Positions 53,865 through 61,533 of a stretch of DNA of 64,000 nt are shown here, piece by piece; within the stretch, counting starts at the first letter, position 1, and each line of letters opens with the position of its first letter. The stretch is from Verrucomicrobium sp. (GTDB lineage: Bacteria > Verrucomicrobiota > Verrucomicrobiia > Methylacidiphilales > UBA1321), in the NCBI GenBank assembly GCA_017849585.1, contig JAFIGT010000011.1, positions 62,001 through 126,000 of the forward strand, given 5' to 3'. The notes under the pieces were generated by a model that ran no database searches, had not been told where the DNA came from, and saw only the letters and a program-made list of their open reading frames with translations. The position numbers and the translations under genes are program-made.

Positions 53865-54782
53865 ATGCCCGCTTCCGTTCCCGGTTTACGCAGCCCCTAC
53901 GATCAAGTGGGCGGCCTCGTCGCTTTTGGCCGCATGCTCGACAAGATCCGCCTCCACGCGGTGGGTCAGCTTCCCGAATCCTACCATTCCATGCTTGGGG
54001 ACAGTCGGGTGCAGACTCTCGACTCGCGCTGCTGCCGTTTGCTGAATGTCTCCTATGCCTCAGTACAGGAACAAGTCCGTGCCGGTTTGGGAGATGCTGC
54101 GATTCTCGACTGGGCGCTGAGCCATCGCAAGCCGCTCGCGCCGGAGGAGATCGAAATCTGGAATGCGTTTCTCATCAAGCGCGGTTGGCGCGACGAGACG
54201 ACGGCGTATCTGCAAAAGGCTTTGGTCAAGGATGGCTTCGCGCCCGATGCCGCACTTACTTTTTTTGATCACATGGATCTCGATGAAGGTCGTCCGCTGC
54301 GTTTTGCTCCCGATCCTGCACCGCCGAGCGAACCGGTGCGTGGCAAGAATCATGTTCCCGGCTTGCGCAGTCCGTACGAAAAAGTCGGCGGCGTTTATCT
54401 TTTCGGCCGCATGCTCGACAAGATTCGTCTGAGTGCCGCCGGAAAATTGCCTGCCGATTGGGAAGCGTGGCGCGGCGATCCGAAGCCAATCACTTTCGAT
54501 TCTCGTGTCTGCCGTTTCCTCGGGATCCGGTACGCCGACATTGAGGCGGAGACCTTACGCACGAAGGGCACGGATGAAGAATTATTGGAGTGGGCCTTCG
54601 CGAAGGGGCATTTTCCCTCGGAAGAAGAATTGCTGATCTGGAATGCGTTCGTATCGAAGCTCGGCTGGCGCGATGCGCTGACGGAGCGCGTGCATTTCCG
54701 CCTGCACGAGGCGGGCTTCCCCCTCGGCGCGGCGCTGACGTCATTCGACTTCATTGTCCTCGACGAGGCAGGGGCAGCGTGA
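53865..54782 (+). CDS. Protein of two tandem DUF5069 domains
   Basis: 305 residues from the ATG at 53865, which has GGGA 5 nt upstream; a TTG-started frame from 53772 is less likely. The two halves (about 4-145 and 160-305) are clear repeats: each has PGLRSPY-x-K/Q-VGG...FGRMLDKIRL, a W-E/D box, DSR-x-CR-x-L, and EIEIWNAF or ELLIWNAF before GWRD. DUF5069 is a small domain of unknown function, common in Verrucomicrobiota. The halves have diverged but keep the same core. Confidence 0.85.
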   Translation: MPASVPGLRSPYDQVGGLVAFGRMLDKIRLHAVGQLPESYHSMLGDSRVQTLDSRCCRLLNVSYASVQEQVRAGLGDAAILDWALSHRKPLAPEEIEIWNAFLIKRGWRDETTAYLQKALVKDGFAPDAALTFFDHMDLDEGRPLRFAPDPAPPSEPVRGKNHVPGLRSPYEKVGGVYLFGRMLDKIRLSAAGKLPADWEAWRGDPKPITFDSRVCRFLGIRYADIEAETLRTKGTDEELLEWAFAKGHFPSEEELLIWNAFVSKLGWRDALTERVHFRLHEAGFPLGAALTSFDFIVLDEAGAA

Positions 54783-54787
54783 CGCTG
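54775..54787. repeat. Palindromic repeat, copy 1 (CAGCGT-G-ACGCTG)
   Basis: CAGCGT-G-ACGCTG is a 6-bp-arm palindrome; the DUF5069 stop codon lies inside it. The 13-base core matches the copies at 54893-54907 and 61104-61118. Confidence 0.6.
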
Positions 54788-54870
54788 CGCCCAGCGACGC
54801 TTCGCGATGGGTGGAGTGAGAACGGGAAATCACCACGGCAACGCTAGAGCAAATGCCTTAAAGCGACTTG

Positions 54871-54916
54871 CGTAGCTAATCAGCTACAGGGTCCAGCGTC
54901 ACGCTGGCTGGCTACG
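54871..54916. repeat. Palindromic repeat, copy 2, within a compound hairpin
   Basis: GTAGCT-AATC-AGCTAC is followed by CCAGCGT-C-ACGCTGG; the outer arms CGTAGC and GCTACG could also pair across both. It lies between the convergent DUF5069 and DUF3106-like genes, reaching 5 bp into the latter. It may act as a terminator, but no T-run follows. Confidence 0.6.
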
Positions 54917-55535
54917 GCGTCGTACCGGCTGAACCGGAAGTCAACGGCGCGGTGCTCGATGTTGCGGGCGCTGGAGTCGGGGCAGGAGCGGGTGGCACCG
55001 CGTAGATGCCGAACTCTTGCTTGAGTTCATTGTTGATTTGCTGTTCCAACTGCTTGCGCCGCGGCTCCATTTCCTGCCAGAGCTGGCGATCGGCCTGCAT
55101 CCGCTTCTCCCAGAATTTTTGCTCGAATAGGGTGAATTGTTCCGGCGTGAGGCGCAGTCCCATGTCGCGCGCCTTGTTCTCCGCCTGCTTGCGGCGGCGG
55201 TCCTTGAATTCCTGAATGCGTTGCAAGAGCTTGGCGCGTTCGCCCAAATCCATCTGCTGATAGCGCGGCCATTTCTGCAATTCGGCATCGAGCTGTTGCG
55301 GGCTGAGCTTGACCAGCGTTTCCAGTTTTTCCTTCAGTTCCAATTCCCATTTGCCGCCCATGAAGGGAGGCTTTTTACCCGGCTCATTGGCTGTGCCTAG
55401 CGTAGCCATCGGTGTGGCTGGGGCAGTGGGTGGCTGCGGCGTGCCGGGGGCGTTCTGCGCCTGAACGCGGGATGAGGTGGCAACCACGGCCAGCAGGCTC
55501 AAACCAATCAGTGAGTGAGTAACGAGCGCTTTCAC
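54912..55535 (-). CDS. Secreted helical protein (DUF3106-like), third gene of sigma operon
   Basis: 207 residues from a GTG that overlaps the preceding stop (GTGA). A signal peptide (KALVTHSLIGLSLLAVVATSSRVQA, cut before QN) is followed by a Pro/Ala linker, a helical charged core (KLSPQQLDAELQKWPRYQQMDLGERAKLLQRI, then RLTPEQFTLFEQKFWEK) and a Pro/Ala/Thr tail. The LSPQQ/LTPEQ-type helices recall DUF3106 and the CnrX/CpxP/Spy group of periplasmic helical proteins. It lies downstream of an ECF sigma factor and a short membrane protein. Confidence 0.72.
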   Translation of the reverse strand: MKALVTHSLIGLSLLAVVATSSRVQAQNAPGTPQPPTAPATPMATLGTANEPGKKPPFMGGKWELELKEKLETLVKLSPQQLDAELQKWPRYQQMDLGERAKLLQRIQEFKDRRRKQAENKARDMGLRLTPEQFTLFEQKFWEKRMQADRQLWQEMEPRRKQLEQQINNELKQEFGIYAVPPAPAPTPAPATSSTAPLTSGSAGTTP

Positions 55536-55840
55536 TGGATGGAGGTGGCCAGCCACAGATCCGTTTCCGGTCCGCGATCGGCGATGTAATTCAACGCTTC
55601 CTGAATCTTGGCCGTATTGGCGCTGTGCGGGGGGGGCGTTTGGGCTCCCCAGAAATGGACGGCGAGCACGGCAACCACGGCAGTCGAACCGACCCACGCG
55701 AAGGCTCCCGCCAAGCGACCCGTCCATGAGGGACGACGTTCCCGCCGCAACCGGGCGACGGTGCGGGCCGCAAACCACGCGTCCGGTTCCGGGAGCGGAG
55801 ACCGATCGAGCAGTTTCCAGATGGGGTCGTTGGATTCCAT
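55532..55840 (-). CDS. Short membrane protein, probable anti-sigma factor
   Basis: 102 residues: ~45 cytoplasmic residues (MESNDPIWKLLDRSPLPEP, Arg-rich ARTVARLRRERRPSW), one transmembrane helix (about 46-64, FAWVGSTAVVAVLAVHFWG) and ~35 residues outside. There is no zinc-binding HxxxCxxC motif. Size and topology match small ECF anti-sigma proteins such as CnrY. It is encoded directly downstream of the ECF sigma gene and coupled (GTGA) to the secreted helical protein. Confidence 0.75.
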   Translation of the reverse strand: MESNDPIWKLLDRSPLPEPDAWFAARTVARLRRERRPSWTGRLAGAFAWVGSTAVVAVLAVHFWGAQTPPPHSANTAKIQEALNYIADRGPETDLWLATSIQ

Positions 55841-55913
55841 AACCTTGTGAATTACCTATTATCACTCAATTGAACCCGCTCGCTAGTGAAAAGTTGCGCG
55901 AAGCCGATGCGGT

Positions 55914-56534
55914 TCATATGCTTTCACCCTCCCCGAGGTAGCGTTGCAGCGCCTCCCGCAGGCTTTCCCGGGCGCGAAAGAGGAGCGATTTTGTCGACGG
56001 CACCGTCGTCTTCAGCACGGCCGCGATCTCTTCATAAGAGAATTCATCGTAACGGCGCAGGATCACCGCCAGCCGCTGTTGCTCGGGCAAAGCGAGAATG
56101 GCGCGGTCGATGGCCCGCATCATTTCCTTTTCAAGCGCCTGCTGATCAGGGCTTTTCGCCGTCTTATCCGGCAATTCGGCGTCATAGCTGCCCGACTCCT
56201 CATCGTCCTGGCTGGGCAAAGGCTGCAGCCATGCGCGGGTCCGGCGACGGTACTCATTCAGCACGAGATTGCGGACGATGGTGAAGAGCCACGTCTTGAA
56301 CTGCGCGCTCGGCTGGTAACTTTTCGCCGCCTTGTACACCCGCAGGAACACCTGCTGCGCGAGGTCTTCGGCCTCGATCGGATCGCCCAGCATTTTCGTG
56401 ATTGTACCGCAGACCAGATGTTGATGCCGCTCGACGAGCAGGCGAAAGGCCTCCTCGTCGCCTTCCGCGATCAATCGCATCAGGGCCACGTCATCGGGAT
56501 GCGGGAGGGAGTCGTGGCTCGGGTGGGGTGACAT
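55914..56534 (-). CDS. ECF-type RNA polymerase sigma factor
   Basis: 206 residues. Region 2 has DEEAFRLLVERHQHLV and the AEDLAQQVFLRVYKAAKSY signature, and FKTWLFTIVRNLVLNEYRRR is region 2.4. Region 4 is ILALPEQQRLAVILRRYDEFSYEEIAAVLKTTVPSTKSLLFRARESLR. This is the RpoE/ECF layout with a ~30-residue acidic linker. The first gene of a three-gene minus-strand run, divergent from yebC, with ~68 bp between the starts. Confidence 0.95.
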   Translation of the reverse strand: MSPHPSHDSLPHPDDVALMRLIAEGDEEAFRLLVERHQHLVCGTITKMLGDPIEAEDLAQQVFLRVYKAAKSYQPSAQFKTWLFTIVRNLVLNEYRRRTRAWLQPLPSQDDEESGSYDAELPDKTAKSPDQQALEKEMMRAIDRAILALPEQQRLAVILRRYDEFSYEEIAAVLKTTVPSTKSLLFRARESLREALQRYLGEGESI

Positions 56535-56601
56535 GGGACAATTCGCGCAGAAATGGAAATTTACTTTGCTAAACGATGCCGTCTTGGGTCAAATTTACAT
56601 C

Positions 56602-57357
56602 ATGTCAGGTCATAGTCACTGGGCGACGATTAAACGGGCGAAGGGTGCGAGCGATGCACGCCGGGGAAAAGTCTTTAGCAAATGTTCCAAGGAAATCTCC
56701 GTAGCCGCCAAGTTGGGCGGGGGCGATCCTAACTTCAATCCCCGCCTGCGGCAAGCCATTCAGTCGGCACGCAGCGAAAGCATGCCGATGGACAACATCG
56801 AGCGCGCCATCAAAAAGGGTACTGGCGAAATCGAAGGCGTGAGCTACGAGGAATTGACCTATGAAGGCTTCGCCCCCGGCGGCGTCGCCATTCTCGTCGA
56901 GACGACAACTGACAATCGCAATCGCAGCGCGGCGGAAATCCGCGCCATCTTCACCAAGAACCACGGTAACATGGGCGGCGCGGGCAGCGTGGCCTGGATG
57001 TTCCACCGCAAGGGTCTAGTCACCATCGACAAGAACAAGACTACTGAGGACGACGTGCTCACCGCCACGCTTGACGCAGGAGCCGATGATGTCCGCACGG
57101 TTGAGAATCTCATTGAGGTGATCACCCCACCAGACAAACTCGACGCCGTGAACGAAGCGCTCAAGCAGGCCAAGATTCCGCATGAGTCCTCCAAGCTGAC
57201 TTATATTCCGGAAAACCTGACACCCGTGACCGATGTGGCGACAGCGGAGCAGGTGCTTCATCTCTACGAAGCACTCGACGATCACGAGGATGTGCAAAAC
57301 ATCTATGCGAATTTTGACATTTCCGCAGAGATTTTAAGCAAGATCTCCGCCAGTTAA
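56602..57357 (+). CDS. yebC: YebC/PmpR-family protein
   Basis: 251 residues, the normal length. The N-terminus MSGHSHWATIKRAKGASDARRGKVFSK is the strict family signature, with KGTGEIEGVSYEELTYEGFAPGG and MGGAGSVAWMFHRKG following. YebC proteins were long annotated as transcription regulators; relatives are now linked to helping ribosomes past difficult sequences. The frame is open upstream to 56533, but the signature fixes the start at 56602. It is divergent from the ECF sigma gene. Confidence 0.96.
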   Translation: MSGHSHWATIKRAKGASDARRGKVFSKCSKEISVAAKLGGGDPNFNPRLRQAIQSARSESMPMDNIERAIKKGTGEIEGVSYEELTYEGFAPGGVAILVETTTDNRNRSAAEIRAIFTKNHGNMGGAGSVAWMFHRKGLVTIDKNKTTEDDVLTATLDAGADDVRTVENLIEVITPPDKLDAVNEALKQAKIPHESSKLTYIPENLTPVTDVATAEQVLHLYEALDDHEDVQNIYANFDISAEILSKISAS

Positions 57358-57486
57358 CGTCTATGCGTTAAACCAAGACGCTTCGGCATAACTTCTTCGC
57401 CCTGAGGCATGAAGAGATTGCTGCACTCGTTTTGGCATGGAATCGGCTAACTAGATTAAGTCAGTCCAATCAGGAGAGATTGTTTC

Positions 57487-58176
57487 ATGAGCCAATGGTA
57501 TTACGCGCAGGAGAATCAGCAGCAGGGTCCGATCAACGAAGCCGAGATGAAGGAATTTCTGGCCGTTGGAAAACTGCCTCCCACCGTCCTCGTGTGGAAA
57601 GAAGGCATGGCGAACTGGGCCATGGCCAATTCCCTGCCGGAATTCCAATTCCGTCCGCCGCCTGTGCCTTCGGTCAAGCCCATGGCGCCGATGGGCCCGC
57701 CCCCTAGCGCGCCGGCACCCTTTACCCCTTTCGTAGCGGCAACCACTGCCTCTCCGACGGCCACAACAACGGCCCCCGCCGCCAAGCCCGCTGCGACGAC
57801 GGAACCGGCTCCAGACTCCACCGCCGAAGTGGAGATCGATCCCGACGATGTGAACAAGAACAAGGCGATGGCCATTCTGGCCTATCTCAGCTTGCTCTTC
57901 ATCATTCCGATGTTGGTGGCCAAGGAATCGCCCTTTGCCAAATATCACACGAATCAGGGCATGATTCTTTTCATCGCCGGATTCATCCTGATGATCGCCT
58001 TCAGCATTCTGAGCGCCGTGGTTGGCAGCCTGCCCTTCGTCGGCGTCGTCGCCTCGCTCTTCTGGCCTCTCGGCACCGCCATCTGGCTGGTCTTCTCCGT
58101 CATCGGCATCCTGAATGCCGCCAAAGGCGAACGCAAGCCGCTGCCCTATATCGGGCATTACACGATCTATTCCTAA
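57487..58176 (+). CDS. GYF_2-domain membrane protein (DUF4870-like C-terminus)
   Basis: 229 residues. An N-terminal GYF_2 domain (about 1-55: WYYAQENQQQGPINEAEMKEFLAVGKLPPTVLVW then GMANWAM) is followed by an Ala/Pro/Thr-rich linker and two to three hydrophobic helices (about 125-215: AILAYLSLLFIIPMLVAKESPFAKYHTNQGM...). The second part has the DUF4870-like HTNQG core. A good AGGAGA site precedes the ATG. The role is unknown; GYF_2 is thought to bind proline-rich peptides. Confidence 0.88.
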   Translation: MSQWYYAQENQQQGPINEAEMKEFLAVGKLPPTVLVWKEGMANWAMANSLPEFQFRPPPVPSVKPMAPMGPPPSAPAPFTPFVAATTASPTATTTAPAAKPAATTEPAPDSTAEVEIDPDDVNKNKAMAILAYLSLLFIIPMLVAKESPFAKYHTNQGMILFIAGFILMIAFSILSAVVGSLPFVGVVASLFWPLGTAIWLVFSVIGILNAAKGERKPLPYIGHYTIYS

Positions 58177-58179
58177 TAT

Positions 58180-58203
58180 CCTGTCACCGATTTCGGTGAT
58201 AGG
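58180..58203. terminator. Hairpin between convergent genes (weak terminator candidate)
   Basis: CCTGTCACCG / CGGTGATAGG pairs over 10 bp (one G-T) with an ATTT loop. It lies between the GYF_2 gene and polA, which converge. No T-run follows on either side, so it may end transcription poorly. Confidence 0.45.
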
Positions 58204-58210
58204 GCGCTGA

Positions 58211-61084
58211 CTAGGAGTGGGCGTCGAGCCAATTGGCGCCGATACCCATTTCCACGACGATGGGGACGCGGAGGGAGGGGATGGCGGTTTTCATTTTCTC
58301 TTCGACGAGGGGCAGGATGATGTCCTTCTCGGGATTATAGAGGTCGAAGAGGAGTTCATCGTGCACCTGCAGGATCATGCGCGTCTGGTAATTCCCGGCG
58401 TTGAGCGCTTGCTGCACTCGGATCATGGCGATCTTGATCATGTCGGCGGCGGTGCCCTGAATCGGCGAATTGATGGCGTTGCGCTCCGCACCACTGCGCA
58501 CGTTGGCGTTGGCGGAGGTGATGTCGCGCAGGGTGCGGCGACGGCCGGTGACGGTTTCCACGTAGCCGTTTTCGCGGGCGAACGCGATGGTGCGGTTCAT
58601 GTAGTCCTTCACGCCGGGGTATTGCTTGAAGTAGGACTCGATGATCTCGGCGGCTTCCTTGCGCGGGATGGCGAGGCGTTGCGCGAGGCCGAAGGCGGAG
58701 ATGCCGTAGATGATGCCGAAGTTGACCATCTTGGCTTTGCGGCGCATGTCGCTTGTCACGTCGGCGAGCGGAACGCCGTAGACTTTGGCGGCGGTGGCGC
58801 GATGAATGTCTTCGCCGGATTGGAAGGCTTCGAGCAGGCCGGGGTCTTCGCTGAGGGCAGCGATGATGCGGAGTTCGATTTGCGAATAGTCCGCTGAGAG
58901 GAGGGAGAAATCGCCCTCGGGCGCGACGAACGCCTTGCGGATCTCGCGGCCGAGTTCGGTGCGGACGGGGATGTTCTGCAGGTTTGGGTCCTGCGAGTTG
59001 AGTCGACCGGTGGCGGTGAGGGCTTGGTGAAAGGTGGTGTGGATGCGGCCGGTGCGGGCGAAGATGGTGCCGGGCAGGGTGTCGACGTAGGTCGATTTCA
59101 GCTTGGTCATCTCGCGGTAATCGAGGATGCGCTGAACGATGGGGTGGACGGCGGCGAGGGTTTGCAGCGTTTGTTCGTCGGTGGAGAATTGGCCGGTCTT
59201 GGTTTTCTTCGCGGCGGGGTTGAGCTGCAATTTGCCGAAGAGCACTTCGCCGAGTTGCTTGGGCGAGTTGAGATTGAAGGGCGTGCCGGCGTCGGCGTAG
59301 ATGAGTTTTTCGACCTCGGCGATTTTGCCTTCGAGTTCAAAGGAAAATTCCGCGAGCACGGGCGGGCTGATGAGGACGCCTTGCGCTTCGACTTCGATGA
59401 GGACGGAGACGAGCGGACATTCGATGTCGTAGAAAACACGTTCGAGACCTTTTTCCTTCAGTAGCGGAGCGAGGTGGGAACGGAGTTGCCACGTGACGTC
59501 CGCGTCCTCGGCGGCGTACTCGGCAACGGCTTCGACGGGGACGTCGCGCATGTTGAGCTGCTTGCCTTTTTTCTCGCCGATCAATTTGGTGATCGAGATG
59601 GGGGCGTAGCCGAGGAACACCTGCGAGAGGTAGTCCATGGTGTGGCGCTGGTCGGGCTCGAGCAGGCAATGCGCGAGCATGGTGTCGAAGAGCGGGCCGC
59701 GCACGCGCAGGCCGTGCCAGTAGAGCACGCCCATGTCGTATTTCAAATTGTGCCCGACTTTTTCGATGGCGGGGTTTTCGAGCAGGGCACGAAATTCGGT
59801 GAGGATGCCGGCGGCTTCGGTGACGTCGGCGGGGAAAGGCACGTACCATGCTTCGTGATCGGCGAAGGAGAAGGCCATGCCGACGATGGAGGCGACCTTG
59901 GTGTCGAGCGAGGTGGTTTCGAGGTCGAAGCAAAACGACTTTTCTTTTTCCAGCGCGGCCACGAGTTCGGCGCGTTGCTCGGGCGTGGCAGCGAGGTGAT
60001 AGGTGTGCGGAATGTCGGCGATGGTCTTGTAGAGAATGGGCGGCGCGGTCTCTTCGCTGGCGCGTTCCAGTTCCGGCTCGGGCGTGGGGGTCTTGGTGGA
60101 GACGGTGCCGGGGGTGCCGCCGAAATCGAATTCGCCACTGAATTTCTTTTCCGCCGCCGCAGCCGCGGCCGCCGGACTGGTGGCTGTGGTGGTGGCGGCG
60201 TTGCCGACGCGGAATTCATCGCCGAGGAGTCGTTTGCGCAGGGAGTTGAATTCGAGTTCGGTGCAGAGTGCTTCGACGGCGGTGTGGTCGAAGTCGCGGC
60301 GTTCGAGCGTCGTCCAGTCGACTTCGATGGGGACGTCGAGCAAAATGGTGGCGAGCTTTTTGGAGAGGAGCGCCATCTCGCGGTTCGCTTCGAGTGATTC
60401 CTTTTGCTTGCCCTTGAGTTGCGCGGTGTTGGCGAGGAGGTTCTCCATGCTGCCGAATTGCGCGATGAGTTTTTGCGCGGTCTTTTCGCCAATGCCGCGC
60501 ACGCCGGGGATGTTGTCCGAGGCGTCGCCCCAGAGTCCGAGGATGTCGATGACCTGGTCGATGCGTTCGATGCCCCACTTGGCGAGGATTTCCGGCACGC
60601 CGAGAATTTCCGCCGCGTCGCCCATGCGGCCGGGTTTGTAGATGAAGATGTGGGGCGAGACGAGCTGGCCGAAGTCCTTGTCGGGCGTGACCATGAAGGT
60701 GTCGAAACCTTCGGGCTCGGCGCGCTTGGCGAGGGTGCCGATGATGTCGTCGGCTTCATACCCGTCCTTCGTGATGACGGGGATGTTCATTGCGGTGATG
60801 AGGCGGCGCACATATGGCAGCGCGGCGCTGAGTTCCTCGGGCATGGCTTCGCGCTGGGCCTTGTACTCGGGGAAGTCGACGTGGCGCTGGGTGGGCGCTT
60901 CGGTGTCGAATACCACGGCCGTATGGGTGGGGTTCTGGTTTTTGATGAGGTCGGTCAGCGTGTTGGCAAAACCGTAGATCGCCGAGGTGTTGAGCCCTTT
61001 CGAGGTCATGATGGGCTTCATCGCAAACGCAAAATGCGCGCGGTACACAATCGCCATGCCATCCACTAAAAATAGTCTTTTCAT
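58211..61084 (-). CDS. polA: DNA polymerase I
   Basis: 957 residues with three domains. The 5'-3' exonuclease starts at residue 1 (LFLVDGMAIVYRAHFAF, DGYEADDIIGTLA). The 3'-5' exonuclease core (about 370-540) keeps DLETTSLD and HNLKYDMGVL. The polymerase (about 560-957) has motif A DYSQIELRIIAALSED, the O-helix RRKAKMVNFGIIYGIS and motif C VHDELLF. It works in Okazaki-fragment maturation and repair. The linker after the 5' domain (TTTATSPAAAAAAAEKK) is Ala-rich. Downstream lies an intergenic hairpin and the convergent GYF_2 gene. Confidence 0.97.
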   Translation of the reverse strand: MKRLFLVDGMAIVYRAHFAFAMKPIMTSKGLNTSAIYGFANTLTDLIKNQNPTHTAVVFDTEAPTQRHVDFPEYKAQREAMPEELSAALPYVRRLITAMNIPVITKDGYEADDIIGTLAKRAEPEGFDTFMVTPDKDFGQLVSPHIFIYKPGRMGDAAEILGVPEILAKWGIERIDQVIDILGLWGDASDNIPGVRGIGEKTAQKLIAQFGSMENLLANTAQLKGKQKESLEANREMALLSKKLATILLDVPIEVDWTTLERRDFDHTAVEALCTELEFNSLRKRLLGDEFRVGNAATTTATSPAAAAAAAEKKFSGEFDFGGTPGTVSTKTPTPEPELERASEETAPPILYKTIADIPHTYHLAATPEQRAELVAALEKEKSFCFDLETTSLDTKVASIVGMAFSFADHEAWYVPFPADVTEAAGILTEFRALLENPAIEKVGHNLKYDMGVLYWHGLRVRGPLFDTMLAHCLLEPDQRHTMDYLSQVFLGYAPISITKLIGEKKGKQLNMRDVPVEAVAEYAAEDADVTWQLRSHLAPLLKEKGLERVFYDIECPLVSVLIEVEAQGVLISPPVLAEFSFELEGKIAEVEKLIYADAGTPFNLNSPKQLGEVLFGKLQLNPAAKKTKTGQFSTDEQTLQTLAAVHPIVQRILDYREMTKLKSTYVDTLPGTIFARTGRIHTTFHQALTATGRLNSQDPNLQNIPVRTELGREIRKAFVAPEGDFSLLSADYSQIELRIIAALSEDPGLLEAFQSGEDIHRATAAKVYGVPLADVTSDMRRKAKMVNFGIIYGISAFGLAQRLAIPRKEAAEIIESYFKQYPGVKDYMNRTIAFARENGYVETVTGRRRTLRDITSANANVRSGAERNAINSPIQGTAADMIKIAMIRVQQALNAGNYQTRMILQVHDELLFDLYNPEKDIILPLVEEKMKTAIPSLRVPIVVEMGIGANWLDAHS

Positions 61085-61103
61085 ACCAAATCTTTCTTTG
61101 GGG

Positions 61104-61118
61104 CCAGCGTGACGCTGG
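61104..61118. repeat. Palindromic repeat, copy 3 (CCAGCGT-G-ACGCTGG)
   Basis: CCAGCGT-G-ACGCTGG, flanked by GGGG on the left and ACCC on the right, lies 20 bp upstream of the polA start. It matches the copies at 54775 and 54893. Confidence 0.6.
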
Positions 61119-61156
61119 ACCCAATTACGCTAACGCGTGAGGAAAACTTAGCAAGG

Positions 61157-61504
61157 TTATGAGGGTGTCTCAGAGGGATCGATTTGCTCGTCGATAGCAG
61201 AGGGATCGAAAATTACCCGAGTGGGAATGAAGGTTAACCCCAGGCCAATAAATATCGCCAGACCGGGAACAATGAGAAGCCAGGCGACCCATCTGGGCAA
61301 GCCGCAGTCATCGACTCTCGGAATAATCACTGATCGAACGGTGTAGAAGCCAATGAGCGAGAAAAATAGGATATTGAGCGGAGGATGATTAAGCGAATCT
61401 ATCATGTACCAGAAAACGATCAGGACGACGATATGAATGCGAATGACATAGGACAGCCTTGCTATTCTCTTCGGGAAAAAGAAATTAAGCAGATTCGTCA
61501 CCAT
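61157..61504 (-). CDS. Small membrane protein (DUF805-like)
   Basis: 115 residues. FFPKRIARLSYVIR at the start and R..DCGLPRWVAWLLIVP in the middle recall DUF805 proteins (GR.SR..Y, RLRD.G...W). There are three or four hydrophobic segments. It ends in an acidic tail. The DNA is relatively AT-rich. It lies between polA and the epimerase on the same strand. Confidence 0.68.
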   Translation of the reverse strand: MVTNLLNFFFPKRIARLSYVIRIHIVVLIVFWYMIDSLNHPPLNILFFSLIGFYTVRSVIIPRVDDCGLPRWVAWLLIVPGLAIFIGLGLTFIPTRVIFDPSAIDEQIDPSETPS

Positions 61505-61533
61505 TTGACCCTCGTTTAACCCTTGGGGTGACG

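Noticed and set aside
57432-57448. A sigma-54-like GG-N10-GC element (TTGGCATGG...CGGCT) before the GYF_2 gene
   Set aside because: The GG and GC spacing is right, but the TT before GC is missing and the gene has no sign of sigma-54 control. Kept only as a weak note.
59743-60759. A 338-codon minus-strand frame overlapping polA in another frame
   Set aside because: The translation is Ser/Pro/Arg-rich and lacks any motif. polA motifs are intact in the other frame.
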